Below, one piece after another: positions 1 to 7,180 of a stretch of DNA of 14,518 nt; within the stretch, counting starts at the first letter, position 1, and every line of letters begins with the position of its first letter. A model generated the notes under the pieces. That model was not told where the DNA came from, did not search any database, and saw only the letters and a program-made list of their open reading frames with translations. The stretch lies in NCBI GenBank assembly GCA_025360685.1, contig JANYBR010000068.1, forward strand, positions 1-14,518. The letters run 5' to 3'. Position numbers and translations under genes: made by a program. Source of the DNA: Pseudomonadota bacterium. Lineage in GTDB: Bacteria; Pseudomonadota; Alphaproteobacteria; Micropepsales; Micropepsaceae.

Positions 1-1413
1 GAGCAGCTCATCGGCAAGGACGTTACGCTCGGCGACATTCTGAAGGTGGCGGAACAGATCGAGGCGCGCTATCGCGCTGAAGGCTATCTGCTGGTGCGCG
101 CCTTCGTGCCGCCGCAGCGCGTGGCCGACGGTGTGTTCACCATAAACGTGGTGGAAGGCTACGTCGCCAACGTCGCGGTGCAGGGCGGCGACAACGAAAC
201 CCGCACGCTGGTTCACCAGTATCTCGCTCCCGTGCAGGACGCGCGCCCGCTCAGACTCTCGACGATGGAACGCGGCCTACTGATGGCCAACGATCTTCCC
301 GGCATTTCCGCCACGGGCGTGTTGCGACCGGCGCCCGATACGAAGGGCGCGTCCGATCTCGTCGTCGACACGCTGCAGCCGTGGATCAGCGGTGGACTTT
401 CGGTCAATAATCGTGGTTCGCCGTTTTCCGGTAAGTGGACGGCTGTCGGAGACGTCGAACTCAACTCCATCTTCGGCGCCGATGAGCTGGCCGGCACGGT
501 GACCATTTCACCGAGTTCAATCGATCAGGTCTCGGCGGAACTGCTTTACCGCCGCGCCATCGGCGGTGACGGCCTGGTCGGCACCTTGGTCGGCAGCTGG
601 TCGCACGGCCAGCCGGGCTCGACCTTGACCGCGTTCAACGTCCTGACCGACAGCTGGAGCGTTGGGCCGCGCCTGACCTATCCGCTGATCCGCACCCGCG
701 CCGAAACCCTGCTTCTGGATGGTGGCCTCACGGTGCAGGACGCGCGGGTCGCGGTGGTCAGCTTGCCGTTCAGCCACGATCAATGGCGAGTGTTCGATAT
801 CGGCGGCAGCTATCAGCGCGCCCATGTGCTGGGCGGCGTTTGGACGATCACGTTGGACATTGCCCAAGGACTGCCGATCCTCGGCGCCACACCGAACGGT
901 TCGGGCCAACTCTCGCGCCTGGACGGAGCAACCGACTTCACGAAGTTCAGCTCATTCAGCCGCCTGGCCTTGCCGCTGACGGACTCCCTGAGCTTCGTGG
1001 TCAGCGCGCAAGGTCAATTTTCGTTCGGACGGCTCATCAGCGGCGAACAGATCACGTTCGGCGGGACCGGGATCGGCCGCGGCTACGATCCGGGCGCCCT
1101 GACCGGCGATTCGGGCGCCGGCGGTTCGGCCGAGTTTCGCTACGACTTTCACCTGACCAATACCGTGGTGCGGTCGGTGCAGCCTTATGTGTTCTTCGAT
1201 GCCGCCAAGACTTGGTATATCCGTCGCGGCGTACTTGGCTTTCCGGCGCTGGAGGATCGGTCCATCGCCTCGGTGGGTGGAGGTGCGCGCGTATGGCTGC
1301 CATACAATGTGATGGCTTCGGTCGAAGTGGCGCAGACCCTGGAGACTGTACTGAGCAGCGACAACAACAAGCGCGCCACCAAAATCCTCTTCGACCTGTC
1401 CGTGCGGCTGTAG
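1..1413 (+). CDS. TpsB/ShlB/FhaC-family outer-membrane secretion pore, 5' truncated
   Basis: This is the outer-membrane translocator of a two-partner (type Vb) secretion system, which exports a large TpsA exoprotein from periplasm to cell surface. The reading frame is open from base 1, so the true start, signal peptide and first part of the POTRA region lie upstream; 470 codons are visible. The first ~60 visible residues look like a POTRA domain (AEGYLLVRAFVPPQ, then FTINVVEGYV). The rest has the alternating, Gly- and aromatic-rich pattern of a 16-strand barrel. The motif GIGRGYDPGAL, with Arg-Gly-Tyr at visible residues 360-362, matches the conserved VRGY/F motif of loop L6. The chain ends in LSVRL, so the last residue is Leu rather than the Phe common in outer-membrane barrels. 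It is the first visible gene of a five-gene + strand unit, and the next start is 9 bases after its stop. Substrate is unknown; a TpsA gene upstream is inferred. Confidence 0.93.
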   Translation, partial: EQLIGKDVTLGDILKVAEQIEARYRAEGYLLVRAFVPPQRVADGVFTINVVEGYVANVAVQGGDNETRTLVHQYLAPVQDARPLRLSTMERGLLMANDLPGISATGVLRPAPDTKGASDLVVDTLQPWISGGLSVNNRGSPFSGKWTAVGDVELNSIFGADELAGTVTISPSSIDQVSAELLYRRAIGGDGLVGTLVGSWSHGQPGSTLTAFNVLTDSWSVGPRLTYPLIRTRAETLLLDGGLTVQDARVAVVSLPFSHDQWRVFDIGGSYQRAHVLGGVWTITLDIAQGLPILGATPNGSGQLSRLDGATDFTKFSSFSRLALPLTDSLSFVVSAQGQFSFGRLISGEQITFGGTGIGRGYDPGALTGDSGAGGSAEFRYDFHLTNTVVRSVQPYVFFDAAKTWYIRRGVLGFPALEDRSIASVGGGARVWLPYNVMASVEVAQTLETVLSSDNNKRATKILFDLSVRL

Positions 1414-1418
1414 GTGGG
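1412..1418 (+). promoter_or_regulatory. Ribosome binding site that sets the CHAT gene start
   Basis: AGGTGGG overlaps the TAG stop of the upstream pore gene and lies 4 bases before ATG 1423. A GTG at 1414 is also in frame but sits inside this motif and has no binding site of its own. ATG 1423 is therefore preferred. The placement suggests the pore and CHAT genes are translationally coupled. Confidence 0.5.
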
Positions 1419-1422
1419 CGAT

Positions 1423-4400
1423 ATGATCAGAAACATCGCCGCGCGCTCCCGCTCCGAATTCAAGACGAACCTGACTGCGCTCGCTTTGCTTGTTGCGGCC
1501 TATGGCCTGGCTTCAGGTGCCGCCTCCGCCGCCGGCGCTTCTCTCGGCCAGTCTCTCTCGGGCGAAAACTGCCAGCTTGCGGGCGGGCGCGAGATTCTAT
1601 GCGGCTCCGGGACGGCAGCGAGCGGCACCCTGCGCAGCACGCAATTGCCAGGCGCGCTGGCGGCCGAACCTTCGGCGCGGCGCGCTGCGATTCTCGGCGC
1701 CGCCCGGTCGCAGCCCGCAGGCCTCACCACATCCGAAGATATCACCTGCGACTCCGGCCACTGGCTGGCGCAGCAAGGCGGCGACGCAGTGCTGTTCTTC
1801 TGCAGCGAGCGTGGCAATGGCTGGCCGCGCCTCGTCCTGGTGTCGGCCGCTCAAGACATGCTCGGAACCGCGGAAGGCATGCCGTCGATGCTGCCGGTGC
1901 TGGAAGCGGCGCTCGCCGCCAGCGGCCAGACGATCGACGCAGCGGATGCGCAAGCCGCGCTTGGCCTGGTCCAGGCGAAATATTCGGCCGACATATTGAA
2001 ATCCAGCAGCGGCGATTTCGGCGCTTTCAAAAAACTCATCCAGACGGCGCACCTCTACGGTGGTGCCGATAACTACGCCGGCGCCGAGAACGCCTATCGG
2101 CAAGCCCTCCAGATTGAAAGCGGCATGTTCGGCGCGGACTCGCTCGCGGTAGGCGAAACTCTTGCCGAGCTTGCGCTGCAGGTCAGCAACCAGGGCCGCT
2201 TCGACGAAGCGGCGACACTCTTCCGCCGGGCCCAGCCGATCATTGATGCGTCGGACAGTGCGACGGCGCGGGCGCGGCTCGCCTCCTATCAGGCACTCGA
2301 TGCCGCCAATCAGCGCAATTTCGCGGACGCTCTGAAGTACGCACGCGCCGCAACGATCGACCGCCGCGCGGAAGTCGATGCCGCCAAGGCGGAATCGGCC
2401 GCGACCGATCGCGTCGGCGCCGAACCGACAGCACCGGTCGCTCTCGAAGGCGAACTGGCGCACAGTCTGCGCATCGAGGCCGAAATGGCGCTGCGCCTGG
2501 GCGACCACGGGACGGCGCAAGCCGCCGCGGAAGAAGCGCTTTGGATCATCACCGAAGAGCCGGGCCTGCCGATCTGGTGGCGGGCGGAAGTCATTTCCCT
2601 GATGGGCGAGGTCAACGTCGCGCAGGGCCGGGTGGTGGTCGCCGAACGTGACTTCTCCGACGCGCTGGCAATGGACCAGAAGCTGTTCGGCGATACGGCG
2701 CCGACCGCGCGCGCCTATTTGCGGCTCGGCCGCTTCTATTCCGAACAGCAGGTGTATCCGCCGGCGATCGCCAACTTCCGCATTGCATTTGCGATTCTGG
2801 CCAAGGATCCGGTGGCGCGCTCCCAGATCGTCGCCGACCAGATCGTGCCGTTCCTCACCGCAGCCAGCGCCCTGGAGACACAAGATCCGGCCCAGCGCGC
2901 CGCGCTCGATGCCGACATGTTCCGCGCCGTGCAGCTGGTCAATTCGGGCATGGCCGACCGTACGCTCGGGCGCGTGGCTTCGCGCGAGGCTGCAGGCAAT
3001 CCCGCGCTCGCCGATCTGGTGCGCCAGTACAGGAGTGCGCTCGACCGGCGCGATAATTCCCGCATCGAACTCGTCGCGCAAAGCGCCGGACCGAGCGACT
3101 CGCACCGCGGCGGCATGGTTCAGAAGCTGGACGCAGATTTCAAAGCCGCGTCCGCAGACGCCGACACGCTGCTGGCCAGGATCCGGCAGGACTTTCCCGA
3201 CTATGCCCGCCTTGCCGATCCGAACCCGGTCGACCTCTCCGCCGTGCAGGCCGAGTTGGGCGATGGCGAAGCGCTGCTCGATTATGTGGTGGGCGAGAAG
3301 GCCAGCTACGTGCTGCTCGTAACCAACAGGAGCGTGACGGCGCGGCCGCTGAAGGCGACCGCCGACAGCCTGACGGGCGATATCACCGCGCTACGCAGTG
3401 CCTTCGTGCCGAGGCTCGGGCGGGTTGCCGACTTCAGTCTCAAATCCTCGTTCCAACTCTATCAGCAGATACTGGCGCCCGTTGAGCCGGAACTTTCGGG
3501 AATCGATCACCTCATCGTCGTTCCCGGAGGCGATCTGCAAAGCTTGCCGCTTTCCCTGCTTGTCACATCCGAGCCGCGCGGCGGTTATGGCAACGCGGCC
3601 TGGCTGATACGCCGCATGGCTGTGACCCAGGTATCGTCGCCGCGTTCGCTTCTGGCGCTGCGGGGCTCGCGCATGTCTCGCGCGGCGACGTCACGCCCGT
3701 TCTTTGGTGTCGGCAATCCGGCGTTCACCGGCGGCGCCACCAGCGGCAAGGCACTCGGCGCGCTAGCGGCCGCGTGCCAGCCCGATGGTCCTGCCGATCC
3801 TGCACTCCTGCGCGCGCTGCCGCCGCTGCCCGACACGGCAGGCGAAGTCGAGACCGTCGGTCATCTTCTCAATGCGCAGCCGGGCTCGATCCTGCTTGGC
3901 GCCAGCGCCACGGAAGGCGCGGTGCGCGGCCAGAAGCTCGACCAGTACGCGGTTTTGTATTTTGCCACCCATGGTGTTCTGCCTGGCGAACTGCATTGCC
4001 AGCAGGAGCCTGGCCTTGTGCTGTCGCCGCCAGTGTCGGCGCCGGCCAGCACGGCGTCGGATGGCCTGCTCAGCGCCAGCGAAATCGCCAACCTGAAGCT
4101 CAATGCCGATCTGGTCGTCCTGTCGGCGTGCAACACGGCGGCGTCTGGCGGCAGCCGGCTCGGCGGCGGCGCGCTCGAGGGCCTTGCGGATTCATTCTTC
4201 GTCGCCGGCGCGCGGGCCGTATTGGCCAGCCATTGGGAGGTTCCCTCCGCCGCCACGCGAAAACTGATGACCGGTGTCTTTGCGCGTTATGCTAAAGATA
4301 ATGCACGCGACCTGGCCGAGGCTTTGCGGCAGTCGCAACTGGCGCTCATCGCACAGCCTGCGACGGCGCATCCGTTCAATTGGGCTGCTTTCACGCTTAT

Positions 4401-4470
4401 CGGTGACAGCGGCAGCAAGGCTCGTTCCGGCAGCGGTGCCGGCCGGGCCAGTGTGACAAGTGGAGAATGA
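1423..4470 (+). CDS. Exported TPR-CHAT caspase-like protein
   Basis: The protein has 1015 residues from ATG 1423 (1018 from the alternative GTG 1414). Residues 1-36 look like a signal peptide: a basic N-region, a hydrophobic stretch from about residue 17 and an ASA cleavage site. An N-terminal segment with four cysteines follows (~40-130; ENCQL, ILCG, ITCDS, FFCSE), which would suit periplasmic disulfides. Residues ~205-460 are TPR-like helical repeats (for example NYAGAENAYRQALQIE). From ~600 to the end is a CHAT domain, the caspase-like fold of clan CD peptidases. The expected dyad is present: His850 in FATHG and Cys903 in LSACNT, followed by the family's GLADSFFVAGARAVLASHW block. CHAT domains are proteases or protease-like regulators, often with TPR substrate-binding regions. 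Its place between a TpsB pore and a secreted protein suggests processing or quality control of exported protein, which is inference. Activity and substrate are unknown. Confidence 0.9.
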   Translation: MIRNIAARSRSEFKTNLTALALLVAAYGLASGAASAAGASLGQSLSGENCQLAGGREILCGSGTAASGTLRSTQLPGALAAEPSARRAAILGAARSQPAGLTTSEDITCDSGHWLAQQGGDAVLFFCSERGNGWPRLVLVSAAQDMLGTAEGMPSMLPVLEAALAASGQTIDAADAQAALGLVQAKYSADILKSSSGDFGAFKKLIQTAHLYGGADNYAGAENAYRQALQIESGMFGADSLAVGETLAELALQVSNQGRFDEAATLFRRAQPIIDASDSATARARLASYQALDAANQRNFADALKYARAATIDRRAEVDAAKAESAATDRVGAEPTAPVALEGELAHSLRIEAEMALRLGDHGTAQAAAEEALWIITEEPGLPIWWRAEVISLMGEVNVAQGRVVVAERDFSDALAMDQKLFGDTAPTARAYLRLGRFYSEQQVYPPAIANFRIAFAILAKDPVARSQIVADQIVPFLTAASALETQDPAQRAALDADMFRAVQLVNSGMADRTLGRVASREAAGNPALADLVRQYRSALDRRDNSRIELVAQSAGPSDSHRGGMVQKLDADFKAASADADTLLARIRQDFPDYARLADPNPVDLSAVQAELGDGEALLDYVVGEKASYVLLVTNRSVTARPLKATADSLTGDITALRSAFVPRLGRVADFSLKSSFQLYQQILAPVEPELSGIDHLIVVPGGDLQSLPLSLLVTSEPRGGYGNAAWLIRRMAVTQVSSPRSLLALRGSRMSRAATSRPFFGVGNPAFTGGATSGKALGALAAACQPDGPADPALLRALPPLPDTAGEVETVGHLLNAQPGSILLGASATEGAVRGQKLDQYAVLYFATHGVLPGELHCQQEPGLVLSPPVSAPASTASDGLLSASEIANLKLNADLVVLSACNTAASGGSRLGGGALEGLADSFFVAGARAVLASHWEVPSAATRKLMTGVFARYAKDNARDLAEALRQSQLALIAQPATAHPFNWAAFTLIGDSGSKARSGSGAGRASVTSGE
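4462..4465 (+). promoter_or_regulatory. Ribosome binding site that sets the next start
   Basis: GGAG lies 7 bases before ATG 4473 but only 1 base before ATG 4467, which overlaps the CHAT stop as ATGA. Spacing favours 4473. The site lies inside the end of the CHAT gene, so the two genes are probably read from one transcript. Confidence 0.4.
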
Positions 4471-4472
4471 CC

Positions 4473-5174
4473 ATGGCGATCAGCAAAGCGTTGGGTTTGA
4501 GCGCGCTGACGGCGTTGCTCTTGGTGTGCGGCGCGGCCCAAGCGGCGAGTCTTATCGTCGTCGAAGCGCGAGGCATCGGCCTCAAGCCCGGCAGCAGCAT
4601 CGATTCGACCAAGCCGCTGGTGCTCAAGCAAGGCCAGCACGTGACCCTGATTTCCGAGTCGGGCGCCACGCTCTCGATCGACGGCCCCTACGATCAGGCG
4701 CCGTCGGCCGGCGGGCAGGGCCGCAGCCTCGGCACGACCCTCGCCGCACTCACCACCGAGCACAATGCGCGCACCGGCGAGGCCGGTGTCACGCGCGGTG
4801 CCAAAGTCAATTCTCTGCCGGAGCCCTGGCTCGTCGACGTCACGCACAGCGGCAGCGCCTGCCTGCAGGAAAATGTCCAGCCCGTGTTCTGGCGTCCGGA
4901 TGCCAAAGTCCAATCGTCGCTGACCGTAATGCCGGCCGACCACAGCTGGAAGTCGCAGGCCGTGTGGCCCGCCGGCCTTGCCCGCCTCAGCGTGACCACG
5001 GACGTTCCGGTTCACGGCGGTGCCGCCTATGTGGTGAACTTCAACGGCACGGAATATGCGCTGGCCATGAACACCATACCGGCGAGCCTTTCGAACAATT
5101 CCATGCGCGCCGCATGGATGGTGCAGAAGGGCTGTGAAGCGCAGGCGGAGGCGCTGCTTCGCCCGCATCAATGA
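4473..5174 (+). CDS. Secreted protein of unknown family with two mature cysteines
   Basis: I do not recognise a named family. From ATG 4473 the product has 233 residues; ATG 4467 would add two. Residues 1-24 are a clear Sec signal peptide with a hydrophobic core and a likely AQA cleavage site. Cys19 in the signal is preceded by Val, so this is not a lipobox. The mature part is predicted beta-rich. Residues ~48-75 (VLKQGQHVTLISESGATLSI, then a GPYD turn) weakly resemble the ligand-side pattern of FecR-like domains, which can accompany CHASE2 proteins; I hold this only as a guess. The mature chain has exactly two cysteines, Cys130 (SACLQ) and Cys221 (KGCEAQAEALL), a likely disulfide. Its stop overlaps the cyclase start by 4 bases (ATGA). 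A periplasmic role, perhaps as a partner of the CHASE2 sensor domain, is inferred from gene order. Confidence 0.8.
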   Translation: MAISKALGLSALTALLLVCGAAQAASLIVVEARGIGLKPGSSIDSTKPLVLKQGQHVTLISESGATLSIDGPYDQAPSAGGQGRSLGTTLAALTTEHNARTGEAGVTRGAKVNSLPEPWLVDVTHSGSACLQENVQPVFWRPDAKVQSSLTVMPADHSWKSQAVWPAGLARLSVTTDVPVHGGAAYVVNFNGTEYALAMNTIPASLSNNSMRAAWMVQKGCEAQAEALLRPHQ

Positions 5175-7180
5175 ATGAACTCATCGGCCGGCTACGCGGG
5201 CTGGCCCGCAACAAGACGATCTTCAACGGTGCAGTGGCGGCCACGATCGCCTTCGTGGTCGGCTTGCTTGCGATGTTCGCGGTCGACGACATTTCGTTCC
5301 TGACCAGTGCCGACCGCTTCGTCCAGGACTGGGAGATCGCCACCCAATCCCCGTTCGAGCCGCAGGATTCCAACATCGTCGTGGTCGCCGTCGATGAGCC
5401 GGCGATGCTGCATTTCCCCTACCGCTCGCCGCTGGATCGCAGCTTCATCGCGCAGTTGCTGACGGCGCTCGACGGCAAGCATCCGCGCGCGATGGCGCTG
5501 GACTATCTGTTCGACCAGCCGACGGAGAAGGACAAGGACGACGCGTTGCGCAAGGTGCTGCACGGAATGCAGACGCCGCTCGTCGTCAGCTACTTCGAAG
5601 CCGGCGGCACGGTCAGTGCGGAGCAGACCGCCTATCTGAATGCCTTCGTGCCGCCAAAGGCCCGCGCGGTCGCCAATATCGGAACCGACCAGACCGATAC
5701 CGCACGCTGGATTGTTCCGGGCCGCAGGGCCGCGAACGGACAATATCTGCTGAGCGTGCCGCGGCGCCTCGCGCAGCTCGCCGGAGTCACCACGCCCGAC
5801 GCGCTGGTGCCGATCGTCTGGCGCGCCGACCCGGGCGTCAATCAACCCGCTTTCCGGACTGTATCTGCGTGCGTCACGGGATTTGCCGGCTGCTTGCCGC
5901 TCAATTTGTACCCCGAGGCGTTCTTCAAGGACAAAATTGTGTTGATCGGTTCCAACCTCACCCTGGTCGATCAGCATCGCACGCCGTTCGCGACCGCTTC
6001 CGGAAGCGCCAAGGGAACAATGCCGGGCGTATTCATCCTCGCCTATGAAATTGCCCAGCTGCTCGAGAATCGCGATCCGCCGCAGCTGACCTGGTGGAGC
6101 AATTTCATCATCGCGCTGATCTTCGCGTTTCTGGGCGCGGCACTGGGCGTGCTCGGCCACTCGCTTTGGCTTCGCGGCGGCGCGGTGCTCGGCCTGATCG
6201 TCGTGCTGTGGGCCATCGGAGTCCTCGTTCTCTACACGCACCTGGGAATCCTGATCGGGTTGATTTCGCCGAGCATTGCACTTGTCGGCTCCTTTGCCCT
6301 TGTCGACTCGGTCACCGGTCTCGACGCGCGGCGTCAGCGCGAGTTCATCCACAACACCTTTTCACTCTATGTCTCGCCGAGCGTCGTGCAGCAGCTGGTC
6401 GACGATCCCACCAAGCTGACCCTGGGCGGCGAGCGCCGCGAGATGACATTTCTGTTCACGGACATCGCCAACTTCACCACCATGTCCGAAGGGCTCGACT
6501 CGAAGGACGTCGGACGCATCCTCAACGCCTATCTCGACGGCATGACGAGCACGGTCCAGAAATTCGACGGTACGGTCGACAAGTTCATCGGCGACTCGGT
6601 CTTCGCGATCTTCAATGCGCCGCTGGACGTCGAAGACCATCCGACGAAGGCAATCCGGTGCATGTTGGAAATGGACGCGCTGACGGAGAATTTCCGGCGG
6701 AAAATGAACGAGGAGGGCATCCCGCTCGGCGTCACCCGCATCGGCGTCAACACCGGCGTCGCGGCCGTGGGCAATTTCGGCTCGAGCGACCGCTTCAGCT
6801 ACACCGCGTCCGGAGATGCGGTGAATGCATCCTCGCGGCTGGAAGGCCTCAACAAGCATTTTGGTACCCGGCTGTGTGTCGGCAACGACGCACGTATGCT
6901 ATGCAAGGGCGTGACGTTTCGGCCGATTGGTTCGGTGATCTTGAAGGGCAAGACCGCAGCTCTGGATGTTTGGGAGCCGTTGCACGATGGCGCGTGCAAC
7001 GCCGAATTTCTTGCGCGCTACGAGGCGGCGTTCGCCGCCGCGCGCGAGCGCAAATCCGAAGCGACCGATCTCTTCGCCCGGCTGGCGGGCGAAGCGCCGC
7101 ACGATCCGGTGGTGCACTTCTATCTCGAGCGCCTGCACGCCGGCGAAATCGGCATCGAGATCAAGATGACCGAAAAATGA
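5171..7180 (+). CDS. CHASE2-domain transmembrane adenylate cyclase (class III)
   Basis: This inner-membrane receptor cyclase of 669 residues makes cAMP from ATP. TM1 is at ~18-38. A periplasmic CHASE2 sensor domain spans ~45-300 (FVQDWEIAT, VVVAVDEPAM, ALDYLFDQP, KDKIVLIG). Three closely spaced TM segments follow at ~310-380, a typical CHASE2 layout. The cytoplasmic cyclase homology domain is at ~420-600. Metal-binding Asp431 (FTDIANFT) and Asp475 (KFIGDSVFAIF) are present. Lys471 occupies the adenine-selecting position where guanylate cyclases have Glu. Thr545 replaces the second purine-selecting Asp, the signature of class IIIb cyclases. Transition-state Asn552 and Arg556 (VNASSR) are intact. 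The C-terminal ~60 residues are a helical tail. Its ATG overlaps the preceding stop (ATGA) without a clear binding site of its own, and its own stop overlaps the channel start in the same way. The periplasmic ligand is unknown. Confidence 0.95.
   Translation: MNELIGRLRGLARNKTIFNGAVAATIAFVVGLLAMFAVDDISFLTSADRFVQDWEIATQSPFEPQDSNIVVVAVDEPAMLHFPYRSPLDRSFIAQLLTALDGKHPRAMALDYLFDQPTEKDKDDALRKVLHGMQTPLVVSYFEAGGTVSAEQTAYLNAFVPPKARAVANIGTDQTDTARWIVPGRRAANGQYLLSVPRRLAQLAGVTTPDALVPIVWRADPGVNQPAFRTVSACVTGFAGCLPLNLYPEAFFKDKIVLIGSNLTLVDQHRTPFATASGSAKGTMPGVFILAYEIAQLLENRDPPQLTWWSNFIIALIFAFLGAALGVLGHSLWLRGGAVLGLIVVLWAIGVLVLYTHLGILIGLISPSIALVGSFALVDSVTGLDARRQREFIHNTFSLYVSPSVVQQLVDDPTKLTLGGERREMTFLFTDIANFTTMSEGLDSKDVGRILNAYLDGMTSTVQKFDGTVDKFIGDSVFAIFNAPLDVEDHPTKAIRCMLEMDALTENFRRKMNEEGIPLGVTRIGVNTGVAAVGNFGSSDRFSYTASGDAVNASSRLEGLNKHFGTRLCVGNDARMLCKGVTFRPIGSVILKGKTAALDVWEPLHDGACNAEFLARYEAAFAAARERKSEATDLFARLAGEAPHDPVVHFYLERLHAGEIGIEIKMTEK

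Noticed and set aside
1597..3105. A long open frame on the - strand inside the CHAT gene
   Set aside because: It lies wholly antisense to a protein with clear TPR and CHAT motifs, its translation is Arg/Gly-rich and low in recognisable pattern, and long antisense frames are expected in GC-rich DNA.
4473..4545. Lipoprotein signal at Cys19 of the secreted protein
   Set aside because: The residue before the cysteine is Val, not Gly, Ala or Ser, and a standard AQA signal peptidase I site follows a few residues later.
4287..5171. A 294-codon - strand frame opposite the secreted-protein gene
   Set aside because: The + strand frame has a signal peptide, a binding site and tight operon spacing, while the opposite frame has an unnatural His/Arg/Gly-rich composition and no binding site.
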